Shown one piece after another: positions 18,355 to 26,948 of a stretch of DNA of 64,000 nucleotides (within the stretch, counting starts at the first letter, position 1; every line of letters begins with the position of its first letter). Under the pieces are notes generated by a model, which saw only the letters and a list, made by a program, of their open reading frames with translations, was not told the origin of the DNA and made no database searches. This DNA is from VAZQ01 sp963725065 (GTDB taxonomy: Bacteria; Pseudomonadota; Alphaproteobacteria; Rhizobiales; Xanthobacteraceae): NCBI GenBank assembly GCA_963725065.1, contig CAVRXD010000063.1, positions 1 through 64,000 on the forward strand, in the 5' to 3' direction. Both the position numbers and the translations under genes were made by a program.

Positions 18355-19144
18355 TCAGTTGCCGGTGAAGCGCGGCGTTCGTTTCTCCGTGAAGGCGCGG
18401 CGGCCCTCGGCATAGTCGGCGCTGGCATCGGCCGCGGCGTAGAGCCGCTCGGCTTCGGCGAGATGTGCGGGTCGCTCGGAAAGATGCGCACGAATGGCCG
18501 ACTTGGCGGCCGCGATCGTGAGCGGGGCGTTCTCGGCGATGCGGCGGGTCCATTCCGCGGCGATGCGTTCGATCTCCGCCATCGGCAACGAGCGCCGACA
18601 CGGTGCCGAGTTGATGGGCGCGCTGGGCGGGCAGACGCTCGGCGGTGAAGATCAGCTCGCACGTCGCGCTCGCGCCGAAAACGCGCAGGAATCGCTTGAT
18701 GCCGCGCGGGTCGTAGCCGAGTCCGAGCCGGGCCGCCGGGACCGCGAAGAAGGCATTGTCGGCGGCGATCCGCAGATCGCAGCTCGCGGCCAGCGAGGCG
18801 CCCGCGCCCATGCACGGTCCGATGATGACGGCGAGGGTCGGCCGCGCGATGGCCTCGATCAACTGGCAGGTGTCCTCGACCAGGTCGTCGTAGGCGCGCG
18901 CATTGGCGGCGCCGCTGCGCGCGGTCTCGAAATCGGCGATATCCGCGCCGGCCGAGAACGCCTTGTCGCCGTCGCCGCGGATCACCACGACGCGCACGTC
19001 TTTGTTCGCGCTCACGTCGGCGGCGAAAACGCGGATCGCACGCCACATCGCGATGGAGACGGCGTTGCGCCGGTCCGGGTTGCGCAACCGCAGCGTGGCA
19101 ACGCCGCCGGCCATGTCGATTGCGATATCGCCGCCTTCGCTCAT
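18355..19144 (-). pseudogene. Enoyl-CoA hydratase/isomerase (crotonase) family protein, single frameshift
   Basis: The start MSEGGDIAIDMAGGVATLRL, the FSAGADIADF loop and the oxyanion-hole segment GPCMGAGASLAASCDLRIAA identify a crotonase-fold protein. The frame is lost at about 18585, after AHQLGTVSALVAD. The correct C terminus (AEIERIAAEWTRRIAENAPL to RRAFTEKRTPRFTGN) follows in another frame and stops at 18355. The restored length is about 263 residues, normal for the family. The two glutamates that activate water in true hydratases appear replaced (GASLA and FAVPAARLG in place of GxELA and FxxPE), so a reaction other than hydration is likely. The gene lies four bases after the alpha/beta hydrolase, in one operon. 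Confidence 0.8.
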
Positions 19145-19148
19145 CTCG

Positions 19149-20007
19149 TCATGCCGGCTTGTGGGCGAGCCAACGATCCGCCTCCGCGGCCGAGAACAGC
19201 TCGGCGAGCGCCGCATTCACCGCCGCCGGCTCCTCGCTGTTGATGGTATGGCCCGCGCGCGGCACCACCAGCAGCGCCGCCGTCGGCACGGTACGCTTGA
19301 GGAAGACGCTGCCGTCGAGACAGAGATCATCCTCATCGCCGACGATTACCAGGAGCGGCACCGAGAACTGCTTGAGCTCGGTTTCCATCTCCCACAGCGT
19401 CGGGCGCTTGAGCTGGAGGTTGAGCATGGTGTGGGCGTGACCTTGCGCCGAGTGCTCCGCCAGCATGCGCGCGAACTCGCTCCAGCCGCGCGGGTCCTTG
19501 TGTTTGAAAGCCTGACGCATCGGGGCGTCGGCGTATTTCGCCGCGGCGGAGTTGATGCCTTCATTGGCGAACATCTTTCCGGTCTCGGCCGCCATCGCCT
19601 TCATGGCGTCGCGCGTGCCCACATCCGGGGTCGAGCCCCAACCGCAGCCGGCAGCGGTCACCGACAGGCAGCGCTGCGGATACCGGATGACCGACATGCA
19701 GCGCGGTGTAGGCGCCCATCGAGTGCCCGACCACGTGCGCCTTTTCGATACCGAGCGCGTCCATCACCGCGATCACGTCGTCACGGGCGAGATCCTGCGA
19801 GTAGCGGGCCGGATCGGAGGGGACGTCCGAGGGTGGATATCCGCGCTGACTATAGGTGACGCAGCGATGCTGGCGGCTGAAATGCCGCAGCTGCGGTTCC
19901 CAGCTGCGGTAGTCGCCGGCATATTCATGGACGAAGACGATCGGCGTTCCCGAGCCGACCTCTTCCACGTGGAGCTTGACCCCGTCGGGGGTGGAAATCT
20001 TCGCCAT
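19149..20007 (-). pseudogene. Alpha/beta hydrolase, single frameshift
   Basis: The N-terminal half, MAKISTPDGVKLHVEEVGSG then IVFVHEYAGDYRSWEPQLRH, contains the HEYAG oxyanion region and the nucleophile elbow GHSMGA. Near 19690 the frame shifts. The other half continues RYPQRCLSVTAAGCGWG, and includes DEDDLCLDGSVFLKRTVP and the catalytic His in RAGHTINSEEP. The joined protein of about 285 residues is closely similar over its length to the intact hydrolase at 53.4 kb, which lets the break be placed. Hydrolases of this type cleave esters, amides or C-C bonds in aromatic catabolism. A TTTG-N4-CAAA operator-like site lies about 45 bases upstream. Confidence 0.82.
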
Positions 20008-20050
20008 TGCGGTGCTTTCGCAAACGCCAACAGAAGCGCAATCCAACTTC

Positions 20051-20078
20051 GTTTGCGTACAAACAAAATGCTAGTCAA
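20051..20078 (-). promoter_or_regulatory. TTTG-N4-CAAA operator-like palindrome upstream of the hydrolase operon
   Basis: GTTTG-CGTA-CAAAC (20051-20064) is a perfect 5-base inverted repeat with a 4-base spacer. A TTGACT -35-like box on the reverse strand lies at 20078-20073. The palindrome would sit in the spacer of that promoter. It shares the core TTTG-N4-CAAA with the site before the Liv operon, suggesting one regulator, probably the MarR protein at 12 kb. The -10 element is not convincing. Confidence 0.45.
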
Positions 20079-20152
20079 GTCACCGCGCCTTCGCAAGCCG
20101 CGAAAATAATCACCCGGCAACGTGCAATGGCTTGGATCGAGGCTCTCGCGGC

Positions 20153-21004
20153 TTAAGCGCCGCCCATGATCGCCTTCGCGGCGTTGCCCACCGCCTCGAC
20201 GTTGTCGCCGGCATCGAGGAAGGCAACGATGCGGCAGGGACAGCCTTCGAGGCCCTCGTATCGCCAGGGGAATGCGCCGATCAGCGCGCGCTTGTTGAGC
20301 ATGAGCTCGATATCGCCGCCGAGGTTCTCGGCGTGCAGCAGGCCTTCCTGGAACGCCCAGTTGTGAAACGGGAAGACGTCGGCCACGACCCGGCGCTTGG
20401 ATTTCTTGTGGATGTATTCGAAGGTCCCGAAGAATTCGCCCGGGGTCTTGCCGTGCAACTTGGTGAATTGCGCGGCGAGGTCCGGCCGCATGGTGCGGAT
20501 CGACGTGTTCATGGCATGGTCGCATGAGCCGGTGTCCATGCCCCACCACTTGATCTTCTTCTCGAACATCCACTGCAGGGTGTCGAGATTGGGGCCGGGG
20601 TGGTAGCAGAAGTACTTCACCAGATCCTGCTGGGACTGACCCTCGTAGTGGCGGTGCCACCCCGTGTGCAGGATCAAGATGTCGCCCTCGCGGATATCGG
20701 CGCCGGCGCTCTCGATCATGTCCGGCGTGATCACGGCCCAGTCCGACATCTTGCCGGATATGTCGACCACCACGCCGCGGTTGACCAGATAATCCAGCGG
20801 CAGCGAGGCCATGTCGCCCTTGCGATTGTCGGTCGCATGCATGGCGCCGTCGAAATGGGTCCCGACATGGAGCGCGGTGTCGATGCGCTGCGCGACGATC
20901 ATCTGGGTCTGCAGGTTCTGCGCATAATACATCTTGTTGCCGGCATATCCGACCCAGCCGGGCGTATGGACGTTCATCACATGGGTCATATCGATGATTT
21001 TCAT
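20153..21004 (-). CDS. Cyclase-family (kynurenine formamidase-like) metal-dependent hydrolase
   Basis: A 283-residue protein starting MKIIDMTHVMNVHTPGWVGY. The family metal-binding motif HxGTHxDxxxH is intact as HVGTHFDGAMH, with His46, His50, Asp52 and His56. A further DTGSCDHAMN segment lies in the C-terminal half. PF04199 proteins include formamidases and isatin hydrolase, which open amide or lactam rings. It is transcribed leftwards, 145 bases upstream of the hydrolase/crotonase/SDR operon and divergently from the third molybdenum hydroxylase large subunit. Such a neighbour suggests that it opens a ring hydroxylated by the molybdenum enzyme; the exact amide is unknown. Confidence 0.85.
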   Translation of the reverse strand: MKIIDMTHVMNVHTPGWVGYAGNKMYYAQNLQTQMIVAQRIDTALHVGTHFDGAMHATDNRKGDMASLPLDYLVNRGVVVDISGKMSDWAVITPDMIESAGADIREGDILILHTGWHRHYEGQSQQDLVKYFCYHPGPNLDTLQWMFEKKIKWWGMDTGSCDHAMNTSIRTMRPDLAAQFTKLHGKTPGEFFGTFEYIHKKSKRRVVADVFPFHNWAFQEGLLHAENLGGDIELMLNKRALIGAFPWRYEGLEGCPCRIVAFLDAGDNVEAVGNAAKAIMGGA

Positions 21005-21070
21005 GGTGGCCTTCTTGCTCCTGTACGCACCACACTGGGTTGTGTGTTGGTCATCAGCTTGCAGTTTCGT

Positions 21071-21095
21071 AGGGTGCGCACTACCGTGCAACCCT
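21071..21095. promoter_or_regulatory. Imperfect palindrome in the cyclase/Mo-hydroxylase divergent region
   Basis: AGGGTGCGCAC-TACC-GTGCAACCCT contains matching outer (AGGGT/ACCCT) and inner (GCAC/GTGC) arms. It lies between the divergent starts at 21004 and 21123. A second dyad with CACAC/GTGTG arms lies about 30 bases to the left. Either may be an operator; nothing in the sequence identifies the protein. Confidence 0.3.
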
Positions 21096-21122
21096 ATTCG
21101 AATTCCTGCGCAAAGATCATCC

Positions 21123-23415
21123 ATGAACATGACAGCCGCGCCGCTGATCGGTCAGCCGGTCGACCGGGCGGAAGACCGGCGCTTTCTCACCGGTGCGGGG
21201 ACATTCGTCGACGACCTGAAGCGCGCCGGGATGCTGCACGCGGTGGTCTTGCGCAGCAGCGTGGCGCATGGACGTATCAACGGCGTCGATGCGTCGGCCG
21301 CGCGGGCGCGCAAGGGCGTGCGAGCGGTGATCACCGCGGCCGAGATCGGGACGATTCCGTTGATCCCATTGCGGCTTGCGAACCTTCCGGAATTCGCGCC
21401 CTACCTGCAACCGGTCATCGCCAAGGACAAGGTGCGCTACGTCGGCGAACCGATCGCGGTGGTTGTGGCGGAGACCCAGGCGCTGGCCGAAGACGCGCTC
21501 GAGGCGATCGATGTCGATATCGCACCGCTGCCGCCGCTGCCGGATCGCCACGCGGCGGCAAGCGACAAGTCGCTGCTGTTCGAGACGAGCGGCAGCAACC
21601 GCGCGGTGCGCTACTCGGTCACGTCGGGCGATGCCGACGCGGCTTTCGCCAAGGCCGAGTACACCCGCCGCGAGAGCTTTCGCTGTCATCGTCTGACCGC
21701 GGTGCCGCTGGAGACCCGCGGGCTCATCGCCGAATGGGATGCGGCGAAGCAGAAGCTCGTCATTTTCGGTGCCACCAAGGTCCTGTTCTTCAACCGTCGC
21801 GTGCTCGCGCCCATGCTGGGGCTTTCCGAGCAGGCCATCGACATGATCGAGCTCGATGTCGGCGGCGGCTTCGGCGTGCGCGGCGAGTTCTATCCCGAGG
21901 ATTTTCTCATCCCGTTCGCGGCCCGCCACGTCGGCCGCCCGGTCAAATGGATCGAGGATCGCCGCGAGCACCTGATGGCGACCAATCACTCGCGCGAAGT
22001 CGACTGCGACCTCGAGATTGCGTGCACGCGCGAGGGCACGCATCCTCGGCTTGCGCGGCCACATCTACGGCGACATGGGCGCCTATATCCGCACCAACGG
22101 CGGTGTCGTGCCGGCCAAGGCCGGGCAATTCCTTCCCGGTCCTTACCGCATCCGCGACGTTGCCATCACCGTCGAAGCGCTGATGACGAGCAAGACTCCC
22201 GTCGGCACCCTTCGGGCACCCGGGCGGTTCGAAGCGAACTTCTTTCGCGAGCGGCTGCTCGACATCGTGGCGCAGCGACCTTGGCCTCGATCCGATGGAC
22301 TTCCGCCGCAGGAACCTGATCAGCGAGGCCGAGCTTCCGTTCGCGACCGGCAAGCTCGTTCCATATGAGGGCGAGACCGACTTCGACACCGGCGACTATC
22401 ACGCCACCTTCGAGCGCGTCCTGAGCGAGATCGGCTGGGCCGAGAAGAAGTCGCTGCAGGGCCGTCTGATCGATGGGCGCTATCACGGCCTCGCCGCCGT
22501 GCCGTTCGTGGAGAGCAGCGGCTCCGGCAAGGAGAACGTGCGCGCGACGGTCGAGGACGACGGCAGCGTGACCGTCTATGTGGGGTCGTCGGTGCTGGGG
22601 CAGGGGCTGGAGACGACGCTGGCGCAGGTCGCGGCCGATACTCTGAAATTGCCGTTCGAGCGCGTACGCATTCTCCATGGCTCGACCACCTACCTGCGCG
22701 AGGGCTTCGGCACATTCGCCTCCCGTTCCATGGTGGTCGGCGGGTCGGCGGTGATGGACGGCTGCGGCAATCTCGTCGCCGCGATCCGCGCCGCGGCCAC
22801 CGAGCGCTTCGGCCTTCCCAATGAAGAGATCATGATCGCGGACGGCGTCGTGAGCGCCGGAGCAAAGCGGGCGACCTTTGCGGAATTTGCCGGCCTCGAA
22901 GCGGAAGGCAGTTTCGCGACCGCGATCCGCACCTACAGCTACGGCGCCCATGCCTGCCATGTCGCGGTTGATCCGCGCACCGGGCACGTCGAGATTCTCG
23001 ATTACGTCGCGATCGAGGATGTCGGCCGCGCGATCAATCCGGATATTGTCCATGGCCAGGCGATCGGGGCCTTGGTGCAAGGACTGGGCGGCGTCTTCCT
23101 CGACCAGTCATCTACGACGGGGACGCGCAAATCCTCAACACGTCGCTTGCCGATTATCTCCTGCCGCTGGCGTGCGATTTTCCGAACGTCCGCGCCATCA
23201 CGATGGAGCTTCGGCGATCCAAGACCAATCCGCTCGGTGCCAAAGGTGCGGGCGAAGGCGGCATGGTGGCCGTGGCGGCGACGGCCGCGAATGCCGTGGC
23301 CGCGGCGCTTGCTCCGCTCGGCGTCGAGTTGTGCGAGCTGCCGCTGTCGCCGGCGCATATGTGGAAGCTCGTGAATAGGCACGGTGCTGGCGGAGCGAGT
23401 TCACGAAAGGAATGA
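21123..23415 (+). pseudogene. Molybdenum hydroxylase large subunit, copy 3, three frameshifts
   Basis: The gene starts MNMTAAPLIGQPVDRAEDRR and is intact through DVGGGFGVRGEFYPEDF. The frame shifts near 22035 (an extra A before GRILGLRGHIYGDMGAY), near 22285 (an extra C within QRLGLDPMDFRRRN) and near 23108 (a missing base within FLDQLIYDGDAQILN). The final part carries the active-site loop GAKGAGEGGMV and stops at 23415. Correcting three single bases gives about 763 residues with all family landmarks and no internal stops. No dedicated FAD or 2Fe-2S subunits adjoin it, so it would have to borrow those at 3.7-5.2 kb. The lesions may be sequencing errors. Confidence 0.82.
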
Positions 23416-23416
23416 C

Positions 23417-24382
23417 ATGAGAACGGTTCTCCTGGCTCTCACGGCGTTTTGCATCGTTGCGCCCATGCAGGCGACGAGCGCGCAGGACGCCTATCCCAAT
23501 CGCGCCATCAAGCTGATCGTGCCGTTTGCGGCCGGCGGCAACACCGACGTGGTGGGTCGGCTGACCGCCAGCTACATGCAGAAAGCGCTCAACGTGAACG
23601 TGGTGGTGGAGAACCGCGCCGGCGCCGGCGGCATCAACGGCACCGACGCCGTCGCCAAGGCGGCGCCGGACGGTTACACGCTGTGCATCTGCGGGATCGG
23701 TCCGATCACGGTCTCGCCGGCCACGGAGAAGCTGCCTTACGACCCGCTCAAGGACCTCGCCCCGATCAGCCTGATCAACACCAATCCGCTGGTCCTCGTG
23801 GTCAATCCGCAGGTCAAGGCCGGCACCGCTGGTGAGCTCGCCGCGCTCAGCAAGAGTGTGCCCGATGGCCTCAGCTACGGCACGGTCGGCGCCGGCGGCC
23901 TCATGCAGTTCGCAGCGGAGATATTTCGGGTCAAGACCGGCTCCAAGTTCACCTCCGTGCCCTATCGCGGCGGCGCCCTGGCGACCGCGGCGGTGGTCAC
24001 CGGCGAGGTTCAGCTCGCATTCTCCAACATGTCGGATGCGATGGGCCAGCTTGCCGCGGGCACGGTGCGCCCGCTCGCCATCACCACGGCCAAGCGCAGC
24101 CCGCATATGCCTGAGATCCCCACACTGATGGAGCTGGGACTGGTGGACTACCCGGTCGAGTCGTGGAACGCGCTGTTCGCGCCGGCCGGCACGCCGCAGC
24201 CCGTCATCGCCCGGTTGGCCGAGGTGATGGCGCAGATGGCGAAGGACCCGGAGATCCAGAAGCGGATGTCCGATTTCGGCTCGATCGCCGTCGCCAACAC
24301 GCCCGCCGAGTTCACCCAGATGTTGCGTGAGGAAACCGATCAGTGGGCCAAGGCGCTCAGCGCCATCGGCCTCAAGCGCTGA
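23417..24382 (+). CDS. Tripartite tricarboxylate transporter (Bug-type) substrate-binding protein
   Basis: A 321-residue exported receptor with leader MRTVLLALTAFCIVAPMQAT and Bug landmarks AIKLIVPFAAGGNTDVVGRL, VENRAGAGGINGTDAVAKAA and PDGYTLCICGIG. It starts one base after the stop of the third molybdenum hydroxylase large subunit, so the two are coupled, and it probably captures that enzyme's substrate. Its 3' end overlaps the convergent LLM monooxygenase by 11 bases. The carrier subunits TctA/TctB are absent. Confidence 0.87.
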   Translation: MRTVLLALTAFCIVAPMQATSAQDAYPNRAIKLIVPFAAGGNTDVVGRLTASYMQKALNVNVVVENRAGAGGINGTDAVAKAAPDGYTLCICGIGPITVSPATEKLPYDPLKDLAPISLINTNPLVLVVNPQVKAGTAGELAALSKSVPDGLSYGTVGAGGLMQFAAEIFRVKTGSKFTSVPYRGGALATAAVVTGEVQLAFSNMSDAMGQLAAGTVRPLAITTAKRSPHMPEIPTLMELGLVDYPVESWNALFAPAGTPQPVIARLAEVMAQMAKDPEIQKRMSDFGSIAVANTPAEFTQMLREETDQWAKALSAIGLKR

Positions 24383-25706
24383 CGGCGAACCGCGATCCGG
24401 GTCGCGGCAAACCCAGGTGATCGCGCAGAGTCGGGCCCGAATAGTCCCGCCTGAACAGGCCGCGGCGCTGCAGCTCCGGCACGACCAGGTTGACGAAGTC
24501 ATCGAACGCGCCGGGAAAGTACGCCGGCATGATGACGAACCCGTCCGCCATCCCGCCCGTGAACCATTCTTCGAGTTTGTCGGCGATGCGCTGGGGCGTG
24601 CCGTAGATCACCCAATGGCCGCGCGCGGCGGCAGTGACGTTGTAGAGGTCGCGCAGCGTCATCTTTTCGCGGCGGGCCATGTCCAGCAACGTCTTTGAAA
24701 ACGCCTGACCACGGTCGGTCTTTTCCGGAAACTCGGGGACCGGGCCGTCGAGCGGATAGCCTGAAATATCGTGCCCCAGCCGTTGCGACACCAACGCCAT
24801 CGCGTTGGTCGACGTCAGCCAGCTTTGCAGGCGCGCGAGCTGCTCTTTGGCTTGCTCGTCGCTCTCGCCGATGATGGGCATCACGCCCGGCAGGATCGGA
24901 ACATCCGTCGGCGCGCGTCCGTTCTTCACCACCCGCTGCTTCAGGCTGTCGTAGGCGGCCTTGGCCGAGGCGGGATCGCCGTTGACCACGGAGAACACCA
25001 GGTCGGCCGAGCGTGCCGAAAGCTCCTGCCCGGGCGGCGAGCCTCCGGCCTGGATGATCACGGGCTGGCCTTGCGGGCAACGCTCGATGTTGAGCGGTCC
25101 CTTCACGCTGAAGAAGCGGCCCTTGTGGTCGAGCGGGCGCACCTTGGACTTGTCGAGGAAGGTGCCGGTAGCCCTGTCGGCAACAATGGCGCCGTCGTCC
25201 CAGGTGTCCCAAAGTCCGCGCACGACGTCCACGAACTCGGTCGCGATCTCGTAACGCAGGTCGTGCTCGTTGAGGCGCTCCTTGCCGAAGTTCAGGGCGG
25301 CGGCATTGTGCGTGCTCGTCACCACGTTCCAGGCGGCTCGCCCGCCGCAGAGATGGTCGAGCGACGCGAAGGCGCGGGCGACCTGGAACGGCTCGCTGAA
25401 GCTGGTCGAGACGGTCGCGCCAAGCCCGATGTGCTGCGTCACCATGCCGAGCGCGGCCAGCAGCGTCATCGGCTCGAAGCGGTTGATGAAGGACGGGTGA
25501 TCCCCGGGGTCCATCACGACCGCGTCGGAGATGAAGAACAGGTCGAACTTTCCGCGTTCGGCGATGCTGGCAATCGATTTCATCACCGGCAGGCTGCAGC
25601 TGGTGGTGAATGCGCCGTCATAGCGCCATCCGGCCGAATGATTGCCGGTGCCGAGTACGAACACCCCGAGATGCATCTGGCGCTTGGATGCGGACATGCC
25701 GGGCAA
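24372..25706 (-). CDS. LLM-class flavin-dependent monooxygenase (NtaA/SnaA/DszA type)
   Basis: A 444-residue luciferase-like protein. Landmarks are MHLGVFVLGTGNHSAGWRY at the start, KFDLFFISDAVVM, STSFSEPFQVARAFASLDHL and GRAAWNVVTSTHNAAALNFG, all typical of the NtaA/SnaA/DszA/SoxA group. These two-component enzymes use reduced flavin from a separate reductase to oxidise aminopolycarboxylates, sulfones or similar small molecules. No flavin reductase gene is visible nearby. The start may be at 25706 or three codons later (MSASKRQ). It probably shares an operon with the Bug-protein gene 51 bases upstream. Confidence 0.87.
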   Translation of the reverse strand: MPGMSASKRQMHLGVFVLGTGNHSAGWRYDGAFTTSCSLPVMKSIASIAERGKFDLFFISDAVVMDPGDHPSFINRFEPMTLLAALGMVTQHIGLGATVSTSFSEPFQVARAFASLDHLCGGRAAWNVVTSTHNAAALNFGKERLNEHDLRYEIATEFVDVVRGLWDTWDDGAIVADRATGTFLDKSKVRPLDHKGRFFSVKGPLNIERCPQGQPVIIQAGGSPPGQELSARSADLVFSVVNGDPASAKAAYDSLKQRVVKNGRAPTDVPILPGVMPIIGESDEQAKEQLARLQSWLTSTNAMALVSQRLGHDISGYPLDGPVPEFPEKTDRGQAFSKTLLDMARREKMTLRDLYNVTAAARGHWVIYGTPQRIADKLEEWFTGGMADGFVIMPAYFPGAFDDFVNLVVPELQRRGLFRRDYSGPTLRDHLGLPRPGSRFAVSA

Positions 25707-25757
25707 TCTCCTTTTTGTACGGCTTTTGACGTTGCGGCTGCGCGTTCGAAGCGCGGA

Positions 25758-26756
25758 TCACTGCTCCAGGCGGATGCTCTTCTCACGCACGATGGTCGAC
25801 CACTTCTGCAATTCCGATTGGACCTTCCTGGCGAGAACGTCCTGGCTGCCGCCGACTGCTTCCACGCCGAGCTTCTGCAATGCCTCCTTCACGCGCGGCG
25901 ACGCGAGAACGGCGTTGGTCCTGGCGTTCAGGAGATCGACGATCGGCTTGGGTGTGCCGGCCGGAGCGAACAGGCCGAACCAGACCGTCGTATCGTAGCC
26001 GGGCAGGCCGGCTTCCGAAATCGTGGGCTGATCGGGCAGGACGGGAGAGCGGTCGGGTCCGGCCACGCCCAATACCCGGATGGTTCCACCCTGAAGATAG
26101 CCGAGCGATGTGGAGACGCCGTCGAACATGTAGTTGAGCCGTCCGGCGATGAGGTCCGTCATTGCGGGAGCGGACCCGCGATAGGGCACGTGGTTGGCCT
26201 GAATTTTCGCCATGGAGTTGAACAGCTCGGCGCCGAGATGATTGATGCTGCCGGTGCCGTAGGAGCCGAAGCTGAGCTCGCCCGCGCGGCTGCGTCCCAA
26301 TGCGATCAGGTCGCTGACGTTCTTTACCGGCAGCGAAGGAGGAACGATCAGCAGGAGCGGCGACGTCGTGAGCAAAACGACCGGGACGAAATCGCGAACC
26401 GGGTCGTAGTTGATCCGCGAATATACGTTGGAGTTCGTCCCGTGCGTGCTGCCGGTTCCGACCAGCAGCGTGTAGCCGTCGGGCGGCGCCTGCGCCACGG
26501 CGGTTGCGCCGAGCATGCCGCCCGCACCGCCGCGATTTTCGATGATGACGGACTGGCCGAGCTCTTCGCCCAGCTTCGGTGCAATGATGCGGGCGGCCAC
26601 ATCGACGCCGCCGCCGGCGGTGAACGGCACGATGATCTTCACCGTCTGATTGGGATAGTCCTGCGCCGCGGCAGGCGGAGCGATGAGGATGTCGAGCGGC
26701 AAGATGCTCAGGGCAAGAAAACAAATCCACGTCCGGCGAAGACTCATCATCTTCAT
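25758..26756 (-). CDS. Tripartite tricarboxylate transporter (Bug-type) substrate-binding protein
   Basis: A 332-residue receptor beginning MKMMSLRRTWICFLALSILP, with a signal peptide ending near PAAAQ. Landmarks are TVKIIVPFTAGGGVDVAARI, IENRGGAGGMLGATAVAQAP, PDGYTLLVGTGSTHGTN and VPYRGSAPAMTDLIAGRLNY. It lies upstream of the LLM monooxygenase gene on the same strand and may supply its substrate. It is the first of three consecutive leftward Bug genes (25.8-29.0 kb), all distinct in sequence and therefore not a recent tandem duplication. Confidence 0.87.
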   Translation of the reverse strand: MKMMSLRRTWICFLALSILPLDILIAPPAAAQDYPNQTVKIIVPFTAGGGVDVAARIIAPKLGEELGQSVIIENRGGAGGMLGATAVAQAPPDGYTLLVGTGSTHGTNSNVYSRINYDPVRDFVPVVLLTTSPLLLIVPPSLPVKNVSDLIALGRSRAGELSFGSYGTGSINHLGAELFNSMAKIQANHVPYRGSAPAMTDLIAGRLNYMFDGVSTSLGYLQGGTIRVLGVAGPDRSPVLPDQPTISEAGLPGYDTTVWFGLFAPAGTPKPIVDLLNARTNAVLASPRVKEALQKLGVEAVGGSQDVLARKVQSELQKWSTIVREKSIRLEQ

Positions 26757-26948
26757 GCTGCCTGTGTGACGCTGACCTTGAATGGCCTTATCAGCTTCGC
26801 GATCTTGGCTTAGCTCCTGACCAAAGACAAACGTGTTTTGCGCCGGGCTGCCTCATCCATCCCTGGACGAAAGCGCCGGACCTGCAACCGGACAGAGCTG
26901 GTGTGCACCAGATCGCCGCAGCGCATCGACGTCGCCCGGCGATTTGCG

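Noticed and set aside
17504..19216. A 570-residue crotonase-SDR fusion protein
   Set aside because: The junction is the wrong frame of the crotonase-like gene after its frameshift; true crotonase and SDR ends are separately identifiable.
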